This document shows positions 1 through 8,273 of a DNA stretch of 64,000 bases, in pieces. Within the stretch, counting starts at the first letter, position 1. Each line of letters opens with the position of its first letter. The stretch is from Leptotrichia hofstadii (GTDB taxonomy: Bacteria > Fusobacteriota > Fusobacteriia > Fusobacteriales > Leptotrichiaceae). The position numbers and the translations under genes are program-made. Under the pieces are notes generated by a model. That model had not been told where the DNA came from. It did no database searches and saw nothing but the letters and a program-made list of their open reading frames with translations. Where the stretch lies: positions 1,116,001 to 1,180,000 of the forward strand of contig NZ_AP019823.1 of assembly GCF_007990525.1 (NCBI RefSeq), given 5' to 3'.

Positions 1-2025
1 AAGGCGGCAAGAGAGATGAAGGAAAGGGCTGCGGCACTTATTGGACATGAGGCGAATAATCTTGTAGTTTCTACATTTCACTCGTTTTCGGTAAGACTGC
101 TTAAAACTTATTCTGAAAGAATTGGATATGGGCGAAATTTTAATATTTATGATGTGGATGATCAGAAGTCAATTATTACAAAGATAAAAAAGGATATGGG
201 AATTAAGGATAATGACAATGTTCAGCCAGGAAAACTTGCAAACAGAATCAGTAAATTGAAGGAACAGGGGATAGGAATTAAGGAGCTTGAACGTGAAATT
301 GATATGAGGATTCCTGCAAACAGGCTTTTCGGCGAGATTTATCAGAAGTATGATGAAGTTTTGAAGGCAAATAATGCGATGGATTTTTCAGATTTGCTTT
401 TGAATGCAAGAAAATTGCTGGATGATGCTTTTGTTCTCGAAAGAATTCAGGAAAGGTATCAGTATATTGTGGTGGACGAGTATCAGGATACCAATGATAT
501 TCAGTATGAAATGATTAATATGATTGCAGCAAAGTATCGAAACATCTGTGTCGTAGGGGATGAGGATCAGAGTATTTACGCATTTCGTGGAGCAAATATT
601 AATAACATTCTGAATTTTGAGAGAGATTACAAGGAAGCATTTACGGTAAAACTGGAAAGAAATTACCGTTCTACAAAGAAAATACTGGATACAGCCAATG
701 AGCTTATTAAAAATAATAAAAGTTCAAAAGGGAAAACACTTTGGACAGATGGCTCAGATGGAGAAAAAATCAAGATTTATAATGCAATGACTGTTTATGA
801 TGAAGCAGATTTCATTGTGACAGAGATGAAAAAAAAGAAAAGAGATGGTGCCGATTACAAGGATATGACGATTTTGTACAGGACAAATGCACAGTCAAGA
901 GTTTTGGAGGAAAAACTGCTGTCTGCAAATATTCCATATAAAATTTATGGCGGAATGCAGTTCTTTCAACGTAAGGAAATAAAGGATATTTTAGCATACT
1001 TGAGTCTTTTAAATAATAAAAATGATAATCACAATTTTTATCGTATAATTAACGTTCCAAAACGTTCGGTGGGGGAAAAGACTCTTGAAAAAATACAGGA
1101 AGTTGCAAATGAAAAAAATATTTCGATGCTTGAAGCACTTCATTACATTGATGAAATTCCAGTAAGAGCAGCTACAAAACTAGCATTAAAGGAATTTTAC
1201 AATTTAATGCAAGGCATTTACTCAAGCCTTGAAGAAATGTCAATTAAGGAAATATTTGATGAAATTCTTATAAAAACACGTTATATTGACTCAATTGAAG
1301 ACAATAAGGAAGACAGGGTTAGAAATATTGAGGAATTGTTAAACAGTATTACTGAAATTGAAAAGCAAAATCCAAGCATGTCCTTGAATGAGTATCTTGA
1401 TATGATTTCGTTAAGTTCAGCAACTGATCAAATGGAAGATGATGAAAATTATGTAAAACTTATGACAATTCACAGTTCAAAAGGGCTGGAATTTGATTAT
1501 GTCTTTCTTGCGGGAATGGAAGATGGGCTATTTCCGTCAATTTCTTTTGACGCTCCTGAAGAAGAGCTGGAAGAAGAGCGTAGACTTTGCTATGTTGCGA
1601 TAACCCGTGCTAAAAAAGAACTGTTTATTTCCTATTCTTCATCAAGAAAAATTTGGGGAAAAGATGATAATTTACGTCGTCCATCAAGATTTATCTACGA
1701 AATGAAGCAAGATAATCTAGAGTATGTGGGCGGAAAATACGGAAGCCTAAAAGGGCAATCTTCATCTCCAAGAAGTTTTACACCGAAAATAGAAAATTTT
1801 AATCCATTTTCTAAAGATAAATTATGGACATTTAGCAAAAAATCAGGTAATTCTCAAGATTCTTCAAATGTAAATTCAAAATATAAAGTTGGGGATGTTG
1901 TTAATCACAAGAAATTTGGACGTGGAAAAATAAAAAAAGTGGATACAAAAAGCATGATTGTGGAATTTATGGTTGGAGAAAAGAAAATAGCATTGGTTTT
2001 GGCGGATAAAATTTTGGAAAAATAA
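1..2025 (+). CDS. pcrA: ATP-dependent DNA helicase PcrA/UvrD, 5' end outside the window
   Basis: Superfamily 1A 3'-5' DNA helicase for repair and for clearing replication obstacles. The frame is open from base 1 and begins KAAREMKER, the sequence just after the family's TNKAA motif Ia, so the first roughly 60 residues with the Walker A loop lie upstream of the window. Visible motifs are VVDEYQDTND (motif II, Walker B), GDEDQSIYAFRGA (motif III), the LERNYRST region (motif IV), MTIHSSKGLEFDYVF (motif V) and CYVAITRAKKEL (motif VI). The C-terminus keeps the PcrA-type tail that ends in a small beta fold (KVGDVVNHKKFGRGKI), which in PcrA and UvrD binds RNA polymerase. A hairpin terminator follows closely. 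Family assignment is firm; PcrA versus UvrD naming is convention. Confidence 0.95.
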   Translation, partial: KAAREMKERAAALIGHEANNLVVSTFHSFSVRLLKTYSERIGYGRNFNIYDVDDQKSIITKIKKDMGIKDNDNVQPGKLANRISKLKEQGIGIKELEREIDMRIPANRLFGEIYQKYDEVLKANNAMDFSDLLLNARKLLDDAFVLERIQERYQYIVVDEYQDTNDIQYEMINMIAAKYRNICVVGDEDQSIYAFRGANINNILNFERDYKEAFTVKLERNYRSTKKILDTANELIKNNKSSKGKTLWTDGSDGEKIKIYNAMTVYDEADFIVTEMKKKKRDGADYKDMTILYRTNAQSRVLEEKLLSANIPYKIYGGMQFFQRKEIKDILAYLSLLNNKNDNHNFYRIINVPKRSVGEKTLEKIQEVANEKNISMLEALHYIDEIPVRAATKLALKEFYNLMQGIYSSLEEMSIKEIFDEILIKTRYIDSIEDNKEDRVRNIEELLNSITEIEKQNPSMSLNEYLDMISLSSATDQMEDDENYVKLMTIHSSKGLEFDYVFLAGMEDGLFPSISFDAPEEELEEERRLCYVAITRAKKELFISYSSSRKIWGKDDNLRRPSRFIYEMKQDNLEYVGGKYGSLKGQSSSPRSFTPKIENFNPFSKDKLWTFSKKSGNSQDSSNVNSKYKVGDVVNHKKFGRGKIKKVDTKSMIVEFMVGEKKIALVLADKILEK

Positions 2026-2036
2026 AAAAATCTTAT

Positions 2037-2085
2037 TACAGTAAAAATCTTTTGTTTAATTCAAAGAGGTTTTACTGTATTTTTT
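2037..2085 (+). terminator. Intrinsic terminator after pcrA
   Basis: A perfect 10-bp inverted repeat, TACAGTAAAA (2037-2046) and TTTTACTGTA (2070-2079), runs straight into a T-rich tract. It starts 11 bases after the helicase stop codon. Confidence 0.8.
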
Positions 2086-2350
2086 GTATATTTTCAAAGG
2101 AAAAAGAGTTATAATTGGGCATACAAATTAAAAGTATATAGATGATTTAAAAGTATCAAAGATTGACTAACAGCAGTGTCTACAACTACAAGAATTTTTG
2201 TTTCTTTGTCAAAGATGGAGAAAATAACAAAGCTAAAAATTTTAAAATATTGTATTTGGTGAAGTTTTTATACTTTTACGAAAGGCTAAAAGAGTATAGG
2301 GAAGGAGAGTATGATTTTTACATGATTTGTAATTATCATACAAAATAAAA
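2086..2350 (+). other. Leader region of nadV, no convincing gene
   Basis: A TATAAT at 2110-2115 could be a -10 box but has no good -35 partner. A 61-codon open frame (2163-2348, TTG start) ends two bases before the nadV ATG. Its composition is low-complexity and I recognise no family. An AAGGAG at 2301-2306 precedes ATG ATT TTT ACA TGA, a four-codon mini-ORF. Nothing here resembles a known NAD-responsive riboswitch that I can identify. Confidence 0.4.
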
Positions 2351-3781
2351 ATGAAAAATTTAATATTATCGACAGATTCTTATAAAATTACACATCCATT
2401 TCAGTATCCAGAAAATATGACGTATATGCACGATTATATCGAAAGCCGTGGTGGCTTATACGGATATGTAAAATTTTTTGGACTTCAATATTACTTAATG
2501 GGATATTTAACAAAAAGAATTACAAATGAAATGATAGATGAAGCTAAGGAAATTTGCGAATTGCATGGATTGCCATTTTTTGAAGAGGGATGGAGGTATA
2601 TTGTAGAAAGACTGGACGGGAAATTGCCACTTAGAATTAGAACCGTTCCAGAAGGCAGTGTTGTAAAAAATCATAATGTGCTGGTTACAGTTGAATCAAC
2701 TGACAAAAATGTGCCTTGGATTGTGGGCTGGGTGGAAACATTGCTGTTAAAAATATGGTATCCAATTACAGTTGCGACATTTTCATACAAGGCAAAACAG
2801 ATTATAAAATACTTTTTAGAGGAAACAAGTGATAATGTGGAGTCAGAATTGAAGTTTAAATTGCATGATTTTGGTTATCGTGGTGTTTCCAGCGAGGAAA
2901 GTGCCGGAATTGGCGGAATGGCTCATCTTACAAATTTTTATGGAACAGATACCTTAAATGCACTTGTCTTTGCCCGTAAATATTATAATGAAAAAATAGC
3001 CGCTTACAGCGTGCCTGCTTCTGAACATAGCACAATGACTTCATGGACTCAGGAATATGAAAAAGAGGCATACGAAAATATGCTTGATAAATTTCCAAAA
3101 GGAATTGTTTCAATCGTTCTTGACAGCTATAATTTTTTTAATGCGGTAGAAAATATTATTGGAAAAGAGCTGCGTGAAAAAATATTGGCAAGAGATGGAA
3201 TGGTTACAATACGTCCAGATAGCGGAGATGCAATTACAAATATTTTATTTGCACTCGAAAGTCTGGAGAAGAATTTTGGGTATACTGTAAACTCCAAAGG
3301 ATATAAAGTGATTAACAAAGTCCGTATTTTACAAGGCGATGGAATTAATGAAGATACAATCTGGGATATTTATAAATCTTTAAAGGATAACAAATATTCT
3401 GCCGAAAATGTTACTTTGGGCTGTGGAGGATCGCTTTTGCAAGGAAATGAAAAATCTAGCATTAACAGGGATACTCATAAATTTGCCATGAAATGCAGCT
3501 GTATAAAAATTGGAAATGAAGTTAGAGATGTTTACAAAAATCCTGTTACAGATAAAGGAAAAGTCAGTAAAAAAGGACGGCTTGACTTGATAAAAAATAA
3601 AAATGGAGAATTTGAAACAGTAAATATTTCAGATTTACCTGAAAATCAATATCATGAAGATTCCGTAATGGAATGTGTTTTTGAAAATGGAAAAATTTTA
3701 AAAACATATACTTTTGAAGAAGTAAGAAAAAATGAAAGTTTATTGTATAATCCGAGTTTAATTAGAGAAGTATCAAAATAG
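2351..3781 (+). CDS. nadV: Nicotinamide phosphoribosyltransferase (NAMPT/NadV family)
   Basis: Makes nicotinamide mononucleotide from nicotinamide and PRPP, the first step of the two-step NAD salvage route. The 476 residues match the NAMPT family in length and motifs: FGYRGVSSEESAGIG, GTDT with Asp200 (the residue class that sets preference for the amide over nicotinic acid in human NAMPT), YSVPASEHSTMTSW with His226 in the place of the catalytic histidine, LDSYNFFNA, and the phosphate-binding IRPDSGD. These distinguish it from the PncB nicotinate enzymes. The start matches family N-termini (LSTDSYKITH), but no Shine-Dalgarno sequence lies in front of it, so initiation may be weak or coupled to an upstream frame. 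No nadM-like partner is adjacent. Confidence 0.92.
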   Translation: MKNLILSTDSYKITHPFQYPENMTYMHDYIESRGGLYGYVKFFGLQYYLMGYLTKRITNEMIDEAKEICELHGLPFFEEGWRYIVERLDGKLPLRIRTVPEGSVVKNHNVLVTVESTDKNVPWIVGWVETLLLKIWYPITVATFSYKAKQIIKYFLEETSDNVESELKFKLHDFGYRGVSSEESAGIGGMAHLTNFYGTDTLNALVFARKYYNEKIAAYSVPASEHSTMTSWTQEYEKEAYENMLDKFPKGIVSIVLDSYNFFNAVENIIGKELREKILARDGMVTIRPDSGDAITNILFALESLEKNFGYTVNSKGYKVINKVRILQGDGINEDTIWDIYKSLKDNKYSAENVTLGCGGSLLQGNEKSSINRDTHKFAMKCSCIKIGNEVRDVYKNPVTDKGKVSKKGRLDLIKNKNGEFETVNISDLPENQYHEDSVMECVFENGKILKTYTFEEVRKNESLLYNPSLIREVSK

Positions 3782-3881
3782 AAATGATAAAATTAGATAA
3801 AAATAGTTTAAATTAAAACTGTAAAAATCATACAATTTAAATTTTTACAAACAACAGACAAATTACGAAAGAAGGGAAAAA

Positions 3882-4532
3882 ATGAAAAAAATATTATTAT
3901 TAGGAGCAGCTGCAGTAGTTCTGGCTGCCTGTGGAAATAAGCCAAAAACACAAAATGAAACAGGAAAGGCAGGACAAGATGCCGAATATGCACAATATTT
4001 AGACACTTTGAAAGCTGATAATAATTTAAAAATCACAATGGGAAAAGTTCCTGTAACAATTGTTGGAAAAGAATTAAAAGTTGGAGATAAAATAAGGGAA
4101 GTGCCTTTAGTTGTAAATACGAAATTGGAAGAAAAAAATATTTTTGAAGATAAAAATATAAAAGTAATTTATACAGCACCGTCACTTGATACAAAAGTTT
4201 GTTCACTGCAGACAAAACAGTTAAATGAAGCTGCCAAAACTCACACAAACGTGAAATTTTACTCTGTGACAGTTGACACTCCATTTGCTCAGGAAAGATT
4301 CTGTACAGCCAATGAAATTAACGGATTAAAAGCGGTTTCTGACTTTAAATATCATCAATTTGGTATCCAAAATGGATTTTTCATAAAGGAAAAAGGGCTT
4401 TTAACAAGAGCATTGATGATAGTGGATGAAAATAATAATGTGAAATACATTGAATACGTGTCTGAGGAAGGAAAAGAGGCAGATGTCGATAAGGCATTGA
4501 AATTTTTGGAAAATAAGTTGCTAAAAAAATAA
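3882..4532 (+). CDS. tpx: Thiol peroxidase (Tpx family) made as a lipoprotein
   Basis: Atypical 2-Cys peroxiredoxin that reduces hydroperoxides using thioredoxin. The Tpx core starts near residue 50 (KVPVTIVGKELKVGDK). The peroxidatic Cys107 lies in APSLDTKVCSLQT and the resolving Cys141 in FAQERFC; the 34-residue spacing is that of E. coli Tpx. The protein is about 50 residues longer than a usual Tpx because of a type II signal peptide with lipobox LAAC (lipidated Cys17) and a polar linker, so it should be membrane-anchored, probably facing the periplasm. Ribosome site AAGAAGGG precedes the ATG. It appears monocistronic, followed by the riboswitch promoter. A normal Tpx is soluble, so the anchor is unusual. 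Confidence 0.92.
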   Translation: MKKILLLGAAAVVLAACGNKPKTQNETGKAGQDAEYAQYLDTLKADNNLKITMGKVPVTIVGKELKVGDKIREVPLVVNTKLEEKNIFEDKNIKVIYTAPSLDTKVCSLQTKQLNEAAKTHTNVKFYSVTVDTPFAQERFCTANEINGLKAVSDFKYHQFGIQNGFFIKEKGLLTRALMIVDENNNVKYIEYVSEEGKEADVDKALKFLENKLLKK

Positions 4533-4577
4533 TATAAAATTGAAAATAGATTAACTTAGAATACAATGAGAAAAAAA

Positions 4578-4606
4578 TTGACACACAGAGAAAAATATGC
4601 TAACAT
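4578..4606 (+). promoter_or_regulatory. Sigma-70 promoter for the glycine riboswitch transcript
   Basis: TTGACA (4578-4583), 17-bp spacer, TAACAT (4601-4606), with an extended -10 TG at 4598-4599. It lies about 30 bases ahead of the first aptamer. Confidence 0.75.
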
Positions 4607-4633
4607 ATAGGAAAGTGAATAATTTGGATGAAG

Positions 4634-4822
4634 GTATGAGGAGAGATTTTATTTCATTTATAAATTTTGTAAATATGTAATAAAACACCGAAGAAGTAAC
4701 TCTTTCAGGTAAAAGGACTCATAGTGGACGAGCCTCTGGAGAGACTGTCTTAAATGACGGCACCGAAGGAGCAAAGGAATTTTATTCCCTAAACTCTCAG
4801 GTAAAAGAACAGAGAATGATAC
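4634..4822 (+). promoter_or_regulatory. Tandem glycine riboswitch
   Basis: Two consecutive aptamers with the conserved gcvT-type elements. The first runs from GAGGAGAGA (about 4638) through ACCGAAGAAG, CTCTTTCAGGTAAAAGGAC and GGACGAGCC. The second has CTCTGGAGAGA, ACCGAAGGAGCAA and ACTCTCAGGTAAAAGAACAGAG. A terminator hairpin follows at 4875-4915, before the symporter gene, so the expression platform is probably transcriptional. Whether glycine turns the gene on or off cannot be decided by eye. Confidence 0.93.
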
Positions 4823-4874
4823 ATATAAAATTATGGATTTTATATTTCTTTTTTAATATAAAAGAAATTTTAAG

Positions 4875-4915
4875 AGGTTGTCTTGACTTTATTTAAGTAA
4901 AAGACAGCCTTTTTC
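4875..4915 (+). terminator. Riboswitch expression-platform terminator
   Basis: AGGTTGTCTT (4875-4884) pairs with AAGACAGCCT (4901-4910, one G-T wobble), followed by TTTTT. It lies between the second glycine aptamer and the symporter start. Confidence 0.8.
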
Positions 4916-5006
4916 TTTGATTTATAATAAAATTTGTATTAAAACGCTTTAAACTTTTCTATCCATTCTAAAATTCAGAAATAAAAAACGAAGGAGAAGG
5001 ATTTAG

Positions 5007-6356
5007 ATGTTAGAAATTATTAAAAATTTTAATGAATTTTTTTGGGGAGTTATTTTAATTGTTTTGTTAGTTGGAACGGGAGTATTTTATACATTTCGAC
5101 TAAAATTTATTCAAGTTAGGGAGTTTAAAAGCGGTTTGAAACAGTTGACGAGCGGATTTGACTTGAGCGGAGAAAAGGCGGATAATAATGGAATGTCGTC
5201 GTTTCAGGCTTTAGCAACGGCTATTGCGGCACAAGTTGGAACAGGGAATCTCGCAGGAGCGGCAACAGCAATTGTATCAGGAGGACCAGGGGCAATATTC
5301 TGGATGTGGGTAAGTGCATTTTTTGGAATGGCAACTATCTATTCAGAAGCTGTATTAAGTCAGATTTTCAAACAGAAAAAAGATGGAGAAATGACGGGAG
5401 GCCCAGCCTACTACATTGAAACATTATTTAAAGGAGGAAAAGCGGCCAAATTTCTGGCAGCATTCTTTGCGGTTTCATGCATACTGTCTTTAGGATTTAT
5501 GGGAAATGCGGTTCAGGCAAATTCGGTAGGAGATGCTTTTCATAATGCTTTTCATGTTCCGACAGTTATAACAGGTATATTTTTGGCAATTTTATCTGGA
5601 TTTATATTTTTTGGAGGAGTAAAAAGAATTGCTTCAGTTACTGAAAAAATAGTTCCTATTATGGCAGTTCTTTATGTTGTAATATGTCTGTTCATTATTG
5701 TGTTAAATATTGGAAATGCAGGTTTGGCATTTAAAGCAATTTTTGTGAATGCTTTTTCGACAAAGGCAGTTTTAGGTGGATTTTTAGGAATGGGAATAAA
5801 AAAAGCAATAAGATTTGGAGTGGCAAGAGGGCTATTTTCAAATGAGGCTGGAATGGGTTCAACTCCACATGCTCACGCAATTGCAAAGGTTAAAAATCCT
5901 GAAGATCAAGGGCATGTTGCAATTGTTACAGTTTTTATTGACACTTTTGTAATTTTGACATTATCGGCATTAGTAATTTTGATTGCAGATGGAAAAGCAG
6001 ATGGAACTGGGATTTCATTGACACAACAGGCATTTCACGCAGTATTAGGTCATTTTGGAGTGATTTTTGTTGCAGTTGCATTATTCTTTTTTGCGTTTTC
6101 TACTATAATTGGATGGTATTTCTTTGGGGAAGCTAATGTGAAATATCTCTTTGGTAAAAAAGCGCTTAACATTTATAGAATTTTAGTAATGATTTGCATA
6201 ATTGCCGGTTCACTTCAAAAAGTTGATTTAGTGTGGGAACTTGCGGATATGTTTAATGGACTTATGGTAATTCCAAATTTGATAGCATTGATTGGATTGC
6301 ATAAATTGGTAGTCGAGGTTACGAAAAAGGATCCGTTGTTGCAGATTAGTGATTAA
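5007..6356 (+). CDS. Sodium:alanine/glycine symporter (AGCS family)
   Basis: Inner-membrane amino-acid:cation symporter of 449 residues, the family's normal length. It has about 11 hydrophobic segments and the AGCS signatures ATAIAAQVGTGNLAGAATAI near residue 72, GGPGAIFWMWVSAFFGMATIY, GGPAYYIE, and ARGLFSNEAGMGSTPHAHA near residue 275. AGAAGGAG precedes the ATG. The upstream tandem glycine riboswitch shows that glycine is sensed, so glycine and/or alanine uptake is the likely job. Glycine-linked GlyA lies 18 kb away and is not in this operon. The gene converges on the ABC transporter pair across a shared terminator. Confidence 0.93.
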   Translation: MLEIIKNFNEFFWGVILIVLLVGTGVFYTFRLKFIQVREFKSGLKQLTSGFDLSGEKADNNGMSSFQALATAIAAQVGTGNLAGAATAIVSGGPGAIFWMWVSAFFGMATIYSEAVLSQIFKQKKDGEMTGGPAYYIETLFKGGKAAKFLAAFFAVSCILSLGFMGNAVQANSVGDAFHNAFHVPTVITGIFLAILSGFIFFGGVKRIASVTEKIVPIMAVLYVVICLFIIVLNIGNAGLAFKAIFVNAFSTKAVLGGFLGMGIKKAIRFGVARGLFSNEAGMGSTPHAHAIAKVKNPEDQGHVAIVTVFIDTFVILTLSALVILIADGKADGTGISLTQQAFHAVLGHFGVIFVAVALFFFAFSTIIGWYFFGEANVKYLFGKKALNIYRILVMICIIAGSLQKVDLVWELADMFNGLMVIPNLIALIGLHKLVVEVTKKDPLLQISD

Positions 6357-6466
6357 TACTAAATCCCATTTAAACAACGAATTTTTTTAGCAATGGATAA
6401 AAGCCTAGTATTGCTAAATAATTAAAATATAATTTTTGCTTTTTAAACGGAGAATAGTCTATAATA

Positions 6467-6516
6467 AAAATATACCCAAATTTTTGATTGAAAAAATTCG
6501 AGATTGGGTATATTTT
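6467..6516. terminator. Bidirectional terminator between convergent genes
   Basis: AAAATATACCCAA (6467-6479) is perfectly complementary to TTGGGTATATTTT (6504-6516). T-rich flanks on both strands let it stop the symporter transcript from the left and the ABC transporter transcript from the right. Confidence 0.85.
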
Positions 6517-6521
6517 TTATA

Positions 6522-8270
6522 TTAAATTAATTCAAATTCAGATTGTGCCTTTTCCATTTCGATGTACATTTTATAATATCGTCCTTTATTTTTCATAAGT
6601 TGATTATGATTTCCAATTTCTTCGATTATTCCATCGGACATAACTATAATTTTGTCATAATCCTTTATTGTGTTGAGTTTATGGGCGATTGTAATTACAG
6701 TCTTGCTTTTTGTAAGAATACTTAGTGATTTTCTTATTTCGTGTTCGTTGTCGGCATCAAGAGAGGCTGTGGCTTCATCGACTAGGATAATTGGGGTATT
6801 TTTTAATAAGGCTCTTGCGATTGAAATTCTCTGTTTTTCTCCACCAGACAAAGTAGAGCCGCCTTCTCCGATTATAGTGTCGTATCCATTTTCGCTTTCC
6901 ATTATAAAATCGTGACAATTGGCATTTTTAGCCGCATTTATCACTTCTTCCTTTGTAGCCTTTGGTTTTCCCAGCCTTATGTTATTTTCAAAAGTGTCAT
7001 TTACCAAGTAGACATCTTGAAAAATCATGCTTATATTTGTAAGCAGCTCTTCAGGGTATATTTTTTGGATATTTATTCCACCAATGGTAATTTCACCGGA
7101 CTGGCAGTCCCAGAATCTTGCAATAAGGCTGGTAACAGTTGTTTTCCCAGAACCTGATGAACCGACTAGAGCAGTTTTTGTCCCCTGTTTTGCTTCAAAA
7201 GTAATGTTTTTTAAAACAGGAGTGTCTTTTTCATAAGAAAAATTTACATTCTGAAATTTTATATTATAATTTGGTAAAGTAACTTTTTCAAGTTCATAGG
7301 AAATTTCCTTTTCATTATGTACATTTATCAGCTTATCTGTGGCAAGTTTCAAGTATTGGATAAAAGTATATTGTGTAGAAAAGGCTTTTAGCACGTTTGA
7401 AAGTGAAAGTCCAATAATTATGTATGAAAAAAATTCCACTTTATTAATGGAAGAAGCCATAAAAAGTTGTGTAGACACAAGCAGAAGCAAGGCAAAGGAA
7501 ATATCCGTAATAAGCTGAAAAATCATAACATAAGGGGCAAGAGCAATTTCAGTATTTATACTTTCCCTTTTCAAATCATTAAAGCTGTCTTTTAACCTCT
7601 TAAATCGTTCCCCAGTCAGATTATATGCTTTAAAAAGTTCCATTCCAGCGATATATTCCACCATCCGTGAAACAACATTATCCATAGTATGCTTCTTTTT
7701 CAATGCTATTTTTGCACCTTTTTTCGTTCCCAGAATGACAAATACTAATCCAGCCAGCGAGATTATTAGTTGCAGTATGGCAAGCAAGGGAGAAATTGCA
7801 AATATAATTAACAGAAGATAAATTGTCAGTATAGATAACTTTATAATTTCTGATGTGCTGTGAGTTATAACCTGCTCAAAATCTTGTAAATCATTTGTCA
7901 TAATATTAATAATATTCCCAATGTTATGACTGTTAAAGTATCCCAGATTCAAATTTCTCAAATGATCCCCCATCCTGATTCTCAAATCCTGAATAATTTT
8001 AGCTCCCTCGGTTTGAATCCCAATATATCCGATACGATTTAATATAAATCTACAAATAATTGCAAAAATCATAATAAAAGTATAGATTATTAATTTTTTC
8101 ATCGTAAAATTATTATTCATCAAATCAATAATTGTAAAATAAAACATTGCATAGTTCATCATATAAAATAAGGCGTCTATTGTTAGAAAAAATATTGGAT
8201 TTTTCAAATTTTTATATTTATTTCCAGCAAGAGTTTTTATATTTCTAATATCGTTAATCATTATCTGCAC
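6522..8270 (-). CDS. ABC transporter half-subunit, fused permease and ATPase (second gene of pair)
   Basis: Type IV ABC half-transporter of 582 residues: about six membrane helices (residues 25-300), then an ATPase domain with Walker A GSSGSGKTT, Q-loop IFQDVY, signature LSGGEKQR, Walker B IILVDEATASLD and H-loop IAHKL. The catalytic glutamate is present. It starts three bases after the stop of its partner, so the two are co-transcribed and should form a heterodimer. Order and length resemble exporter-fold pairs such as YbtP/YbtQ and IrtA/IrtB that handle siderophores. That substrate is only a guess, because no siderophore or metallophore genes are adjacent. Confidence 0.88.
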   Translation of the reverse strand: MQIMINDIRNIKTLAGNKYKNLKNPIFFLTIDALFYMMNYAMFYFTIIDLMNNNFTMKKLIIYTFIMIFAIICRFILNRIGYIGIQTEGAKIIQDLRIRMGDHLRNLNLGYFNSHNIGNIINIMTNDLQDFEQVITHSTSEIIKLSILTIYLLLIIFAISPLLAILQLIISLAGLVFVILGTKKGAKIALKKKHTMDNVVSRMVEYIAGMELFKAYNLTGERFKRLKDSFNDLKRESINTEIALAPYVMIFQLITDISFALLLLVSTQLFMASSINKVEFFSYIIIGLSLSNVLKAFSTQYTFIQYLKLATDKLINVHNEKEISYELEKVTLPNYNIKFQNVNFSYEKDTPVLKNITFEAKQGTKTALVGSSGSGKTTVTSLIARFWDCQSGEITIGGINIQKIYPEELLTNISMIFQDVYLVNDTFENNIRLGKPKATKEEVINAAKNANCHDFIMESENGYDTIIGEGGSTLSGGEKQRISIARALLKNTPIILVDEATASLDADNEHEIRKSLSILTKSKTVITIAHKLNTIKDYDKIIVMSDGIIEEIGNHNQLMKNKGRYYKMYIEMEKAQSEFELI

Positions 8271-8273
8271 CCC

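Noticed and set aside
2163-2348. 61-codon frame ahead of nadV as a gene
   Set aside because: TTG start, no ribosome site, no recognisable domain. It is kept only as a possible leader frame.
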